From positions 29,709 through 93,708 of the forward strand of contig CAMYLR010000024.1 in assembly GCA_947259315.1 (NCBI GenBank): a DNA stretch of 64,000 nt. Direction: 5' to 3'. Under the pieces are notes generated by a model. The model did not search any database. It was not told where the DNA came from and was given only the letters and a program-made list of their open reading frames with translations. Origin of the DNA: an uncultured Gemmatimonadales bacterium. Its GTDB lineage: Bacteria; Gemmatimonadota; Gemmatimonadetes; JACCXV01; JAHWKZ01. A program made the position numbers and the translations under genes. Of the stretch, positions 25,278 through 34,730 are shown piece by piece (the first letter of the stretch is position 1; the number at the start of each line of letters is the position of its first letter).

Positions 25278-26342
25278 GTGAACTACGCCGTAATCCTCGC
25301 CGGCGGGGTGGGGGAGCGATTCTGGCCGGCGTCGACGCCCGAAATGCCCAAACAGCTCCTTGCGCTCATCTCCGACAAGTCGATGCTGCTGGAAACGGCC
25401 GAACGACTGGACGGCGTAGTCGCGGCCGACCACCAATACGTCTTCACCAACGCCGCGCTGCTGGATGCCGTGTCTGCGGAGTGTCCCGCCGTGCCTGCAG
25501 CGATGTTGGTCGGTGAGCCCGAGGGCAAGAACACCGCACCCGCGATCGGGCTGGCGGCGGGTTTGGTAGCCGCGAGTGATTCTGATGGGGTGTTGCTCGC
25601 TTTGCCCGCTGACCATGCGGTCGCAAACGTGGAAGCGTTCCGAGAGAGCGTCCAGACGGCTTTCCAAATCGCTGCCGAAAACGACGTGTTGGTGCTCTTT
25701 GGGGTGGTGCCGGACCGGCCCGAAGTGGGTTACGGATACGTGGAGCGCGGATCGACCCTTGGCCCTGGGGCGGGAGAGGGCTTTGAGGTAGCGGCGTTTC
25801 TGGAAAAGCCGGACGCCAAGACGGCTCGGGATTTCCACGCTGGTGGACGTCACTATTGGAACAGCGGGTTGTTCTGCGGTCAGGCACGAGTTTTTCTCGC
25901 CGAGTACGAGAAGCACTTGCCGCTGATGCACCGGGCGATCGAGGTCGCCGTTGGGGATTGGATTGATGACCCGGTAACCGCTTGCGAGCGGTACTACGCG
26001 ACCGTCGAGTCAACCTCGATCGATTATGGAATCATGCAGAAGACCGATCGCGCGGTCGTTGTTCCGGCGGCTGACTGGGGCTGGGACGACGTCGGTTCGT
26101 GGGAGGCGCTCGCCCGTTGGGTTAAGACGACGCCCGAGGGCAACACCCAGCTAGGAGATTGCCTTCTCGAGGAGTGTCGAGACGTCATCGCGTTCTGCCG
26201 TCACGGACAGGTGGCAGCGCTCGGCGTTTCAGACTGCGTCATCGTGCGCACCGAGGAGGCGACACTTGTCGTCAGTCGTGACATGCTCGACAAGCTGAAG
26301 CCCTTTGTGCGAGCGGCAACGACCGACCGCCCGGACCGATGA
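25278..26342 (+). CDS. manC: Mannose-1-phosphate guanylyltransferase
   Basis: Makes GDP-mannose from GTP and mannose 1-phosphate. 354 residues, single-domain type without a fused isomerase. The pyrophosphorylase motif LAGGVGERFWPAS is at 7-19; PKQLL, LPADHAV, FLEKPD and GLFCG follow, and WGWDDVGSWEAL is typical of the family. The GTG must be the start because conservation begins at once; it lies seven bases after the -10 box. It overlaps the next gene by four bases and probably supplies the nucleotide-sugar enzyme at 28207. Confidence 0.93.
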   Translation: MNYAVILAGGVGERFWPASTPEMPKQLLALISDKSMLLETAERLDGVVAADHQYVFTNAALLDAVSAECPAVPAAMLVGEPEGKNTAPAIGLAAGLVAASDSDGVLLALPADHAVANVEAFRESVQTAFQIAAENDVLVLFGVVPDRPEVGYGYVERGSTLGPGAGEGFEVAAFLEKPDAKTARDFHAGGRHYWNSGLFCGQARVFLAEYEKHLPLMHRAIEVAVGDWIDDPVTACERYYATVESTSIDYGIMQKTDRAVVVPAADWGWDDVGSWEALARWVKTTPEGNTQLGDCLLEECRDVIAFCRHGQVAALGVSDCVIVRTEEATLVVSRDMLDKLKPFVRAATTDRPDR

Positions 26343-26929
26343 AGCTGACCCCTTTCGTGTCATCTATCCTGATTGCGGCCGTGGCGTGCGCGTCTCCCTA
26401 TCGTGACGCTCCGCCCGAGACCACCGCTCGACGCCCGACCGCTGAACGTCCGACTCCCATTGAAGATGAGCCGACACTGGAGCCCCAGCCCACCCTCCGT
26501 GAGGTCGACGACCAACCGACACCTGTTGCCGACGCGTCGGAGCAGACATTGGTCGGCTCCGTCTCGGCGGATGGGACACTACATGCGGATACACTGGCGG
26601 GTGCCCAGTCCGATACGTCGCGAGTGGTGCGCGAAACAGTCGTAACCGGTGCGATCCGCTCGACGATCGGCGTCGGTCCTTTGGCCACCGGTTACCGCGT
26701 ACAGGTATTTGCCGCCCGCGATCGAGACGTGGCGGCCGATGCCGTCGGTCGCCTGCGGGAACAGCAGGTCGCCGATCCAGTTTATATGGAGTGGGTCGAC
26801 CCTTGGTACAAGGTGCGGGTCGGCGACTTCACCGATCGCGAGTCGGCCGAGCGGCTGCGCGACCGGCTGGTCGAGCTTGGATTCCCCGAGGCGTGGATCG
26901 TACGCACGACGATTCGGACCACCCGTTGA
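26339..26929 (+). CDS. SPOR-domain lipoprotein
   Basis: 196 residues. The signal ends in a lipobox, AAVAC, with C17 as the probable lipid site, so it is anchored in a membrane facing the periplasm. A proline/threonine-rich, acidic linker (about 20-110) leads to a C-terminal SPOR domain (about 118-190: YRVQVFAARDRDVAADAV, WYKVRVGDF). SPOR domains bind glycan strands lacking stem peptides at division sites. It overlaps manC (ATGA) and the following TTG start. Confidence 0.82.
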   Translation: MKLTPFVSSILIAAVACASPYRDAPPETTARRPTAERPTPIEDEPTLEPQPTLREVDDQPTPVADASEQTLVGSVSADGTLHADTLAGAQSDTSRVVRETVVTGAIRSTIGVGPLATGYRVQVFAARDRDVAADAVGRLREQQVADPVYMEWVDPWYKVRVGDFTDRESAERLRDRLVELGFPEAWIVRTTIRTTR

Positions 26930-28152
26930 GCGCCGCCCCGCTAGTCCTTTGCGATCCGGAGCGCTCGCTGTTCTGGCCGCTTGCCGAGACGCGACCGGTG
27001 GCCGAGTTGCTGGCTGGAACGCGCTCCTTTCGGCGGCGGTGGGAAGCGCACGCCGGTCCCGTTGCCATGGTCTTTTGTGATACGGAAGTCACCGGATGTG
27101 CCTTCCACGCAGACGAGCGGCCGGGGTTGAATTCATGGCCCGAAACCGATCGCGGCCTGCGGGTCGCGATCGCCAGTTGGGTCCCGCCTCGCGATTGGGG
27201 GTTTGGGGTCGAGGTAGCCGAGTATCGCGTCGGAAAACGACCCGTGGCGTGGCAGCTCGACCCGACGGCCGCTCGAGAGGCTGCGGAGCTCAACGGTGGC
27301 CCGGTCGCTCTGGTGGAGTGGTTGTCGGCCCTGAATCTCCCGCCCGAGGAAGCCGGCGGTCGAGTCTTCGACTCGCTCTGGGCGATTGTCGAGGCCAACG
27401 CCGAGTTGATCCAGCGCGACGCCGAGGAGTTCACGACCGCGGAGACAGTTACCGGGGTCGATCCTGTGGCGCTGCTCGGTGACGGTCTCAAGGTCCAGCG
27501 GGACGTGACGATCGGTCCCTTTGTCGCGCTCGACACAGAGCCCGGTCCGATCGTGCTCGGCACCGGAGTCAAAGTCGCGCCGCACACCTTGCTCGAGGGC
27601 CCGCTGTACGTCGGTCCCGGCAGCGTCATCCTGGGTGGCCGGGTCGGCAGTGGGACTTCGATCGGAGCGGGTTGCCGTATCCGAGGCGAGGTCGAGGCGT
27701 CGATCGTTCAGGAGTATTCCAACAAGGCACACGACGGTTTCGTTGGCCACTCGGTTTTGGGCGCGTGGGTCAACCTCGGCGCCGGCACGACCACCAGTGA
27801 TCTCAAGAACACCTACGGACCGGTCCGGTTAACCGGACCCGATGGCGCGATCGACACCGGTGTTCTCAAGCTGGGCGCCTTTCTCGGCGATCACGTCAAG
27901 ACAGGAATCGGTTCGCTGTTGACGACCGGCGCTCGGTTCGGGGTCGGTACGCATTTCTTTGGCGGGCGTCGCGTCTCGCCCACTTTTTTGCCGGAGTTCT
28001 GCTGGTTCGATGGCGACGAGCAACAGGTGGTGCGGTTAGAACCGTTCTTGCGTACGGCGGAAAAGGTGATGGGTCGACGCGATCAAGTGCTGACCGAGGA
28101 TGAACGAGTGATGCTCGAGACCTTGCACCGCCTGAGGACAACGCCCGGCTGA
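26926..28152 (+). CDS. GlmU-like sugar nucleotidyltransferase with left-handed beta-helix
   Basis: 408 residues from TTG 26926, which overlaps the SPOR gene stop (TTGA). The N-terminal part (LVLCDPERSLFWPLAETRPV) matches the divergent GlmU-like transferase group and lacks the classic GxGTRM loop. The C-terminal part (about 215-370) is a hexapeptide beta-helix with repeated IGPF, VAPHTLLEGPLYVGPGSVI and IGAGCRIRGEV turns, ending in the GlmU-type NLGAGTTTSDLKNTYG stretch. It probably activates or acetylates a sugar phosphate; the exact sugar is unknown. The longer frame to 26791 lies within the previous gene. Confidence 0.78.
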   Translation: MSAAPLVLCDPERSLFWPLAETRPVAELLAGTRSFRRRWEAHAGPVAMVFCDTEVTGCAFHADERPGLNSWPETDRGLRVAIASWVPPRDWGFGVEVAEYRVGKRPVAWQLDPTAAREAAELNGGPVALVEWLSALNLPPEEAGGRVFDSLWAIVEANAELIQRDAEEFTTAETVTGVDPVALLGDGLKVQRDVTIGPFVALDTEPGPIVLGTGVKVAPHTLLEGPLYVGPGSVILGGRVGSGTSIGAGCRIRGEVEASIVQEYSNKAHDGFVGHSVLGAWVNLGAGTTTSDLKNTYGPVRLTGPDGAIDTGVLKLGAFLGDHVKTGIGSLLTTGARFGVGTHFFGGRRVSPTFLPEFCWFDGDEQQVVRLEPFLRTAEKVMGRRDQVLTEDERVMLETLHRLRTTPG

Positions 28153-28168
28153 GATCCCACAAGGTAGG

Positions 28169-28198
28169 TTGCTGCTCACCTCCAACAATCGCTAAATT
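28169..28198 (+). promoter_or_regulatory. Promoter of the sugar-nucleotide dehydratase gene
   Basis: TTGCTG (28169-28174), an 18-base spacer and TAAATT (28193-28198). The start near 28205-28206 falls just before an in-frame GTG at 28207. Confidence 0.55.
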
Positions 28199-28206
28199 TT
28201 CTTTTT

Positions 28207-29235
28207 GTGCGCCTTATCAAAACGCTTGGCGCCCCTCCCACACCACGCGAAATCACTGAACGCATGCGTATTCTCATAACCGGCATCGAGGGTTTCGTCG
28301 GGCGGCACTTGGCCACCCGGTTGGCGGCCGACGGTCACACCGTGGTCGGGTCGGCCTATCAGTCCGCGTTGACGATCAGTGAGGCCGAAGGGGTGGCTCG
28401 GCTCGACATCCGCGACCGCAGCAGCGTGAGCGCCGTGATCACCGACGCGCGACCTGACGTCGTCGTGCATCTGGCCGGGGAGACGAGCGTTGGTGAGTCT
28501 TTCCGCGACCCCGCAACGACGTTCGATATCAACGCGGTAGGTGCGATGAACGTTTTGGAGGCGTGCCGTGAGGCATCCGTGGGGCGGGTTCTGCTGGTGA
28601 CGTCATGCGAAGTGTACGGCGATCCGGATCCGAGTCAGGGCTTGATCGTTGAAACCGCTCCCTTGGTACCGATCAATCCGTATGGTGCGAGCAAGGTCGC
28701 CCAGGATGTCCTCGGGTATCAGTATTGGCACGGGTTTGGGGTCCCGGTGATCCGCGCGCGGCCGTTTCCACACACCGGGCCGGGGCAGGCCAGCCAGTAC
28801 TTGTTTCCATCGGTGGCGCGACGGATCGCGCTGGCCGAAACGGGTCGCGGGGCGGCGACCGTCAGCGTCGGAAACGTCGCGACCATTCGCGACTTGCTGG
28901 ATGTTCGCGACGTGGTCGAGGCGTATGTCGGTTTGATCGAGACCGGTGAGCCTGGTGCGGTGTACAACGTGTGTTCCGGAAAGGAGCATCGATTGGTTGA
29001 AGCTCTTGACGTACTATGTGAGCTCGCGGAGACGCCGGTGCGAATCGAGGTCGATTCGGGACAGCGCCGGCCGGCTGATTTTGCGTGGATGGTGGGTGAC
29101 CCCACCGAGCTGAAGGCGGCTACCGGTTGGCGACCCCGCGTCCGCTGGGAACAGACGATGCGAGATCTGCTCTCGGACATGCGCGCGAGAATCGACGCTG
29201 ACGCTCCGATCGAGGCGGTGAAGCGCGATGTTTAG
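28207..29235 (+). CDS. Extended SDR, GDP-mannose 4,6-dehydratase/reductase-like
   Basis: NAD(P)-binding short-chain dehydrogenase of the extended type. The nucleotide loop is ITGIEGFVGRH, D-R and VVHLAGETSV follow, and the catalytic pair is YGASK with the upstream TSCEVYG serine region; RPFPHTGPGQ is typical of GDP-mannose dehydratases and GDP-6-deoxy-lyxo-hexulose reductases. Conservation begins at ATG 28264 (323 residues), but the promoter points to GTG 28207 (342 residues) as a leaderless start; neither has a ribosome site. With manC nearby, a GDP-6-deoxysugar such as GDP-rhamnose is a reasonable product. Confidence 0.8.
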   Translation: MRLIKTLGAPPTPREITERMRILITGIEGFVGRHLATRLAADGHTVVGSAYQSALTISEAEGVARLDIRDRSSVSAVITDARPDVVVHLAGETSVGESFRDPATTFDINAVGAMNVLEACREASVGRVLLVTSCEVYGDPDPSQGLIVETAPLVPINPYGASKVAQDVLGYQYWHGFGVPVIRARPFPHTGPGQASQYLFPSVARRIALAETGRGAATVSVGNVATIRDLLDVRDVVEAYVGLIETGEPGAVYNVCSGKEHRLVEALDVLCELAETPVRIEVDSGQRRPADFAWMVGDPTELKAATGWRPRVRWEQTMRDLLSDMRARIDADAPIEAVKRDV

Positions 29236-29827
29236 GCAAGCAACCATGAGGTTTCTCCTGGTCGCCGGGACGGTGTTCTTCGGGACTACCGCGTGCGACG
29301 AAGAAAACCCGTTTCGCACCGTAGAACCGGTCATCAACGAGGGCGACGACCAGGTGTGGGAGATCGCACTGCCGGGGTTCCCGAGTGGTTGGGATTTCCC
29401 TTCTGGCGAACGGTTCTTTGTCGGGACCAGCGAGACTGGGAGCACCTTTGGGACATGGGTTCTCGACTCGCGCGCCGATGGCACGTTGATCTTTCGGCCG
29501 TTTTCGACGCTCGCACCCAACCTGTCCTTTATCCGAACCGGAATCATCGATCTCGGCACGGTGCCGTTCGATGCTGTTGAGAGCGCGCCGGCGGGTGGAT
29601 ACAGCTCGGTCAACGATTCAGCCGGTGTGCCGGTGATCGAGGGTCATACCTACGCTTTTCGAATCAGCTTCATCAACACCGGCACCATTGTGCCGATCAA
29701 CTACGCCAAGCTCTCGGTGATCGACGTAGGCGAGGAATTCGCCGGGGACCCGAGCTCACGGTTCATACGTTTCGAGTGGGCCTACCAAGTTCAACCTCTC
29801 AATCGCCAACTCGTAGCGGACTTGTAA
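29228..29827 (+). CDS. Lipoprotein of unknown function
   Basis: 199 residues. A signal with lipobox FGTTAC ends at C23 followed by DEEN; the acidic +2 residue might favour inner-membrane retention if Lol rules apply. The rest is rich in beta-strand, aromatic and glycine residues (WEIALPGFPSGWDFPSGERF, TWVLDSRADGTLIF) and looks like a compact extracytoplasmic beta domain. I do not recognise the family. It overlaps the previous gene by eight bases, and its stop overlaps the serS ATG (TAATG), so it is in the same transcript. Confidence 0.72.
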   Translation: MFRQATMRFLLVAGTVFFGTTACDEENPFRTVEPVINEGDDQVWEIALPGFPSGWDFPSGERFFVGTSETGSTFGTWVLDSRADGTLIFRPFSTLAPNLSFIRTGIIDLGTVPFDAVESAPAGGYSSVNDSAGVPVIEGHTYAFRISFINTGTIVPINYAKLSVIDVGEEFAGDPSSRFIRFEWAYQVQPLNRQLVADL

Positions 29828-31107
29828 TGCTCGATCTACGGCTGCTAAGAACCGATGCCGATCGACTGCGAAGCGGGATCGCCAAGCGGGGCGAGAAGAT
29901 CGACATCGATCGGTTGGTGGCGCTCGACGCCGAGCACAGGCGGGCTCTCAGTGAGGTTGAGAAGCTGAAGGCTGAGCGCAACGCGCGCTCGAAGGAGATC
30001 GGCAAACTGCTGGCGGCGGGGGAGCAGGATGACGCCGAGTCGCTGAAGTCGACCATGCGCCAAGTCAGCGAGCGCATCAAGGAGCTCGACGAGCGCTCGG
30101 AAACGCTCAAGGGGAACCTCGATGGATGGTGGCTCGAGATACCCAACCTGCCGCACGAAACGGTTCCCGCGGGCGGTGTCGAGCAGAATGAAATCGTCCG
30201 CACGTGGGGAAAGCCTCGCGAGCTGGACTTCGCACCCCAGCCGCATTGGGATCTCGGTGACGGATTGGGGGTGCTCGATCTGGGGCGGGCGGCCAAGATC
30301 TCGGGCTCGGGGTTCGTCGGGCTGATCGGCGACGGAGCGGCGTTATCGAGAGCGTTGATCGCTTTCATGCTCGACCGCCATCGCGAGACCGGCTATCTAG
30401 AGATCGCGCCGCCGGTGTTGGTAAACCCGGCGACCGCCACCGCGACCGGGCACCTGCCAAAGTTCGAGGATCAGCTCTACGCGGTCGAGCGCGACGAGCT
30501 GTACCTCATCCCGACGGCGGAGGTACCGATCATGGGCTGGCACCGGGATGAGATCCTGTCCGCCGACGTGCTGCCGCTTCGCTACTGCTCTTACACGCCC
30601 TGTTTTCGACGCGAAGCCGGTGCGCACGGGAGTGACACACGTGGCCTGATTCGCGTCCATCAGTTTGACAAGGTGGAGCTCGTCAAGATCACGCGTCCCG
30701 ATGACTCGTACGATGAGCTCGAATCGCTGACTACGGATGCAGAGTGGGTCCTGCAGGCGCTCGATCTGCCATACCGCGTCGTGTTGCTGGCCGCTGGTGA
30801 CATGGGGAACGCCGCCGCCAAGACGTATGACCTCGAGGTGTGGTCGCCCGGCGTCGAGAAGTGGCTCGAGGTGTCGTCGTGCTCCAACTGTGAGGCGTAT
30901 CAGGCGCGGCGTGGCAACCTGCGGTATCGATCTGAATCGAATGACGGAGTTCAGTTTCCACACACTCTCAATGGATCTGCGGTTGCGCTGCCGCGCACGT
31001 TGATCGCGATCCTCGAGAACTATCAGAACGCCGACGGCACTTTGACGGTGCCGACCGTGTTGCGTCCCTACCTCGGGGGGAGCGAGACCTTGGCTCCGGG
31101 CGGATGA
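29827..31107 (+). CDS. serS: Seryl-tRNA synthetase
   Basis: 426 residues from ATG 29827. The N-terminal coiled-coil arm (about 30-100, KLKAERNARSKEIGKLL) contacts the long variable arm of tRNA-Ser and also serylates tRNA-Sec, which this genome encodes at 18712. The class II motifs are present: motif 2 CFRREAGAHGSDTRGL near 260, and motif 3 NGSAVALPRTLIAILENYQ near 385. The longer frame from 29776 lies in the lipoprotein gene. The stop overlaps the kinase ATG (ATGA). Confidence 0.95.
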   Translation: MLDLRLLRTDADRLRSGIAKRGEKIDIDRLVALDAEHRRALSEVEKLKAERNARSKEIGKLLAAGEQDDAESLKSTMRQVSERIKELDERSETLKGNLDGWWLEIPNLPHETVPAGGVEQNEIVRTWGKPRELDFAPQPHWDLGDGLGVLDLGRAAKISGSGFVGLIGDGAALSRALIAFMLDRHRETGYLEIAPPVLVNPATATATGHLPKFEDQLYAVERDELYLIPTAEVPIMGWHRDEILSADVLPLRYCSYTPCFRREAGAHGSDTRGLIRVHQFDKVELVKITRPDDSYDELESLTTDAEWVLQALDLPYRVVLLAAGDMGNAAAKTYDLEVWSPGVEKWLEVSSCSNCEAYQARRGNLRYRSESNDGVQFPHTLNGSAVALPRTLIAILENYQNADGTLTVPTVLRPYLGGSETLAPGG

Positions 31108-32351
31108 ATCTCGACCGCGGCCCCCAGCATCGGCCGCGGATCTGGCCGATCGTCGCCATCGTGGCCACGATCGCGCTGTTCGGCGGATACGTGTGGTATA
31201 CACGGGCGTTGGTGTCCGACATCCGCCTGGACACCGAGCGCCTGGCGACTTTGTACGCGAGGGCGTTGAGGATCTCGTCGCCTGAGGACGCTCAGATCCT
31301 CGTCTTCGAAGAAGTCATACAAGAGTTTCCCTACCCGGTCGTTCTCACCGATCCGGAAGGCAACCCGCTTGCGTTCCGTAATCTGGCCAAGCTCGAGATC
31401 GCGAATGAGACCGGTCCATGGTCACCTGCTGAACGACTTGCGTTGCGCCAGGAGACGGCGCGTATGGATCGCATCGCCGATCCCTACCCAGTCACCGATG
31501 AGACGGGTGCGATCATTCAGCAGATCCACGTGAGCGAGGCCGGCACCATTACGTTGCTCAGATACCTGCCTTACATCCAAGGTCTCGGGTTGGCGACGAT
31601 CGGTTTGATCGCGTTCTGGCTGATCCGGTACAACTTGCGGGTACAACGCGGACAGATCTGGGTCGCCATGGCTCGTGAGAGTGCGCACCAGCTGGGGACC
31701 CCGATTTCGTCACTGTATGGCTGGGTCGAACTCTTGCGTGCCGAGCGCAAGGCGGTCGCTCTCCCGGGAACCAGCGGTGGTCAACCGGAAGTCGACGCCG
31801 CGATGGCGCTTGACGCCATGCAACAGGATGTCGACCGGTTATCGAAGGTCGCCAACCGTTTCGAACTCATCGGCCGACAGCCACAGTTGACCCGCATCGA
31901 CGTGACCGACGTGATGCGCGATCTGGAACAGTACTGCCGCGCTCGGTTGCCACACCGCGGCAAATCGATCCGACTGATCACTCAGTTCGAGGTTGTGCCT
32001 CCGGTAGCCGCCAACTTGACGTTGCTCGAGTGGGCGTTGGAGAACTTGGTCAAGAACGCGGTCGACGCGCTCGAGGATCGAGGCGGGGAGATCACGCTCA
32101 GAACCGCTCGCGATGTGGTGAGTGAAACCGTCGAAGTCGAAGTGTCCGACGATGGGCCTGGTATTCCACGCGCGTTGCGGAAGAGGATCTTCGAAACCGG
32201 CGTGTCGACCAAGCCTCAGGGCTGGGGCGTCGGGCTCTCGCTATCCCGTCGTATCGTCGAGGACTATCACGGCGGAAGCCTGGACCTGGTGACGGCGGAT
32301 GATGCGCAGGGCACGACGTTCCGAATCACCCTGCCAGTGGCCAAATCGTGA
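31104..32351 (+). CDS. Membrane sensor histidine kinase, orphan
   Basis: 415 residues. Membrane helices near 12-32 and about 155-175 flank a periplasmic sensor of some 120 residues. The H-box is ARESAHQLGTPISSLYGW with the phospho-acceptor histidine near 196; N-box ENLVKNAVDALED near 312, G1 DDGPGIP near 350, and G2 GWGVGLSLSRRIV near 373. No HAMP domain is apparent between helix 2 and the H-box. No response regulator is in the window. It is sandwiched by overlaps between serS and the helicase gene. Confidence 0.87.
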   Translation: MNLDRGPQHRPRIWPIVAIVATIALFGGYVWYTRALVSDIRLDTERLATLYARALRISSPEDAQILVFEEVIQEFPYPVVLTDPEGNPLAFRNLAKLEIANETGPWSPAERLALRQETARMDRIADPYPVTDETGAIIQQIHVSEAGTITLLRYLPYIQGLGLATIGLIAFWLIRYNLRVQRGQIWVAMARESAHQLGTPISSLYGWVELLRAERKAVALPGTSGGQPEVDAAMALDAMQQDVDRLSKVANRFELIGRQPQLTRIDVTDVMRDLEQYCRARLPHRGKSIRLITQFEVVPPVAANLTLLEWALENLVKNAVDALEDRGGEITLRTARDVVSETVEVEVSDDGPGIPRALRKRIFETGVSTKPQGWGVGLSLSRRIVEDYHGGSLDLVTADDAQGTTFRITLPVAKS

Positions 32352-34597
32352 CCCACTCGCTACTCGAAGGACTCAACCCGACCCAGCGAGCGGCCGTCGA
32401 GCACGGACCGGGGCCGCTCCTCATTCTTGCTGGTGCCGGTAGCGGCAAGACTCGCGTACTCACGCATCGCGTCGCGTACATGATCGACGCTCACGACGTC
32501 GACCCGGGCAACATCCTGGCGGTCACATTCACCAACAAGGCGGCCCAGGAGATGCGCGAACGGATCGTGCGTCTTCTGACCGCCCGCCCGGATGGCATCC
32601 AGGGCGTCTGGGTCGGAACGTTCCACTCGGTGTGTGCGCGCGTGCTCCGCATCATCGCCGATCGCTTCGACTACCCGCGCTCGTTCACGATATACGACGG
32701 CGACGACACGCTACAGCTCATCAAGCGCGTGATGGACGGCATGAGTTGGTCGATCGGTTCTGTTGATGCCTACGGAGTTCGGCGTCGAATATCGGATGCC
32801 AAGAATCAACTGTTGTCGCCCGACGAGTACGCCGCCACCCATCGTGGACACGTTGAAGAGGCGATAGCAGAAGCGTATCGCGAATACCGCCGCGCGTTGC
32901 GAGCCAACCGGGCGTTCGACTTTGATGACTTGTTGATGGAGACTGTGGTCGCGCTACGCGATGACGAACGGCTGTTGGCCGGGTATCGCCGCAAGTTCCG
33001 GCACGTGCTGGTGGACGAGTACCAAGACACCAATCATGCCCAATACCAATTGGTTCGACTGTTGACCGCCGAGCATCGCTCGATCACCGTTGTTGGCGAC
33101 GATGATCAATCGATCTACGGGTGGAGAGGAGCGGACATCACGAACATCTTGTCGTTCGAGGACGATTACCCCGAAGCCACCGCCGTTCGACTCGAGCAGA
33201 ATTACCGCTCCACCCAAACGATCCTCGAGGCTGCCCACGCGGTCGTCGTTAAGAACCGCGAGCGCAAGGCCAAGAAACTGTGGACCGATCGCGAAGGCGG
33301 TGACCCTCTCCACGTCCGCGCCGCGGCGGATGCTGGCAGTGAGGCGAGTTGGGTGGGAAAGACGATTCGCCAGTTGGAGAGAGATGGATATCGCGCCAAC
33401 GATGTCGCCGTTCTCTACCGCACAAATGCTCAGTCGCGGGCTTTGGAAGAAGGGATGCGTCGGCGCGGGCTGCCGTACGTAATCGTCGGCGGGACACGGT
33501 TCTATGAGCGGCTCGAGATAAAGGACGCGATCGCCTACCTGCGCGTCTTGTCGAACCCCGAGGACGACTGGTCGATGACACGTGTCTTGAGGGTGCCCAA
33601 GCGCGGAGTCGGCCCCGCCACGCTGCAGTTGCTGGAGGACGTTGCCGCCGAGCGGGGCGTACCGCTGTCGGTCGCGATCGGCGATCCGATGACGGGCCTT
33701 GGGGTCAACGCACCCACGGTTGAGGCGCTGCGCGCCCTGGCCGACCTGCTGCGGGAGTTTCGGGCCCGTGCGGCCGAGGAGCCGGCCGGGGTTTGGGTGG
33801 CCGAGTACTTCGAGCGCGCTGGGCTCTTCGCTCACTATCGGGCGTCCAGCGACCCGCGGCGCGAGGAGCGACTCGAGAACCTCCATGAGCTGGTGGCTGG
33901 TGTGCAGACGTTTAGCGGTGAGCACGGGGAACAGGGGCGCGACCTCGGCGCGTTTCTGGAAGAGGTGAGCCTCTTGACCGATATCGATCAAGCCAACCTC
34001 AGCGGCGGCGTGGTGACGCTCATGACGCTGCACAACGCGAAGGGGTTGGAGTTTCCGATCGTCTTTCTGACCGGATGCGAGGAGGGGCTCTTCCCGCTCG
34101 CTCGCGCCATCGACTCGCCCCGCGAGTTCGAGGAGGAGCGGAGGTTGTTTTACGTCGGCCTGACTCGCGCGAAGGACAGAGTCTTTCTGGTCTACGCCTA
34201 CGAGCGATATCGCTGGGGCCAGGCCTCGGCCGGCGGGCCGTCACCCTTTTTGCTCGAGTTGCCCGAGCAGCTGATCGAGTGGGAGGAAGAGCCGCTATCC
34301 GGTTGGGGCGGTTCGTATGGCCGGCGAGCGTCAGCGCACGATGGGACCGGGGGAGCGGCGTCGGCCTGGGAGACGCTCGCGGTTGACGATGTGGAGGCTG
34401 AAGTGACCGCCCAGGACGTGTCGGACTTGGCGCCCGATTACCGACCCGGAGAGCGCGTCCAGCACAACGAGTTTGGCGCTGGCACGATTTTGGGAGTGAA
34501 TGGCGCGGGCCGTGATCTGAAGGTCACCGTGCGTTTTGATCGTGGGGGTGAGAAGCGGCTAGTGGCTCGTTTCGCGCGACTCGAGAAGGAGTGGTGA
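32348..34597 (+). CDS. pcrA: UvrD/PcrA-type superfamily 1 helicase
   Basis: 749 residues, 3'-5' helicase for repair and removal of roadblocks. Motif I AGAGSGKTRVLTHRV is near 31-45, Ia FTNKAAQEM, II VDEYQDTN near 225, III GDDDQSIYGWRGAD, IV LEQNYRST, V TLHNAKGLEFP near 562, VI FYVGLTRAKD near 600. The C-terminal end carries a Tudor-like PcrA tail (GERVQHNEFGAGTILGV...). GTG 32348 overlaps the kinase stop. PcrA fits slightly better than UvrD because of that tail. Confidence 0.93.
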   Translation: MTHSLLEGLNPTQRAAVEHGPGPLLILAGAGSGKTRVLTHRVAYMIDAHDVDPGNILAVTFTNKAAQEMRERIVRLLTARPDGIQGVWVGTFHSVCARVLRIIADRFDYPRSFTIYDGDDTLQLIKRVMDGMSWSIGSVDAYGVRRRISDAKNQLLSPDEYAATHRGHVEEAIAEAYREYRRALRANRAFDFDDLLMETVVALRDDERLLAGYRRKFRHVLVDEYQDTNHAQYQLVRLLTAEHRSITVVGDDDQSIYGWRGADITNILSFEDDYPEATAVRLEQNYRSTQTILEAAHAVVVKNRERKAKKLWTDREGGDPLHVRAAADAGSEASWVGKTIRQLERDGYRANDVAVLYRTNAQSRALEEGMRRRGLPYVIVGGTRFYERLEIKDAIAYLRVLSNPEDDWSMTRVLRVPKRGVGPATLQLLEDVAAERGVPLSVAIGDPMTGLGVNAPTVEALRALADLLREFRARAAEEPAGVWVAEYFERAGLFAHYRASSDPRREERLENLHELVAGVQTFSGEHGEQGRDLGAFLEEVSLLTDIDQANLSGGVVTLMTLHNAKGLEFPIVFLTGCEEGLFPLARAIDSPREFEEERRLFYVGLTRAKDRVFLVYAYERYRWGQASAGGPSPFLLELPEQLIEWEEEPLSGWGGSYGRRASAHDGTGGAASAWETLAVDDVEAEVTAQDVSDLAPDYRPGERVQHNEFGAGTILGVNGAGRDLKVTVRFDRGGEKRLVARFARLEKEW

Positions 34598-34701
34598 GCG
34601 TCCACCGGGCGATCCACGAGGGGAAAGGGCACTCTGCAAGCGAGTCGAAGGTATGAGGCTTGGAGCCGCGCGCACCGATGTCCCGGTACGGAGAACCCCC
34701 C

Positions 34702-34730
34702 TTGAAACGGCTTGGATATTGCAGGATAAT
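34702..34730 (+). promoter_or_regulatory. Promoter of the 34776 gene
   Basis: TTGAAA (34702-34707), a 17-base spacer and GATAAT (34725-34730). Start near 34737, leader about 39 bases. The rest of the gap (34598-34701) shows nothing I can name. Confidence 0.6.
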
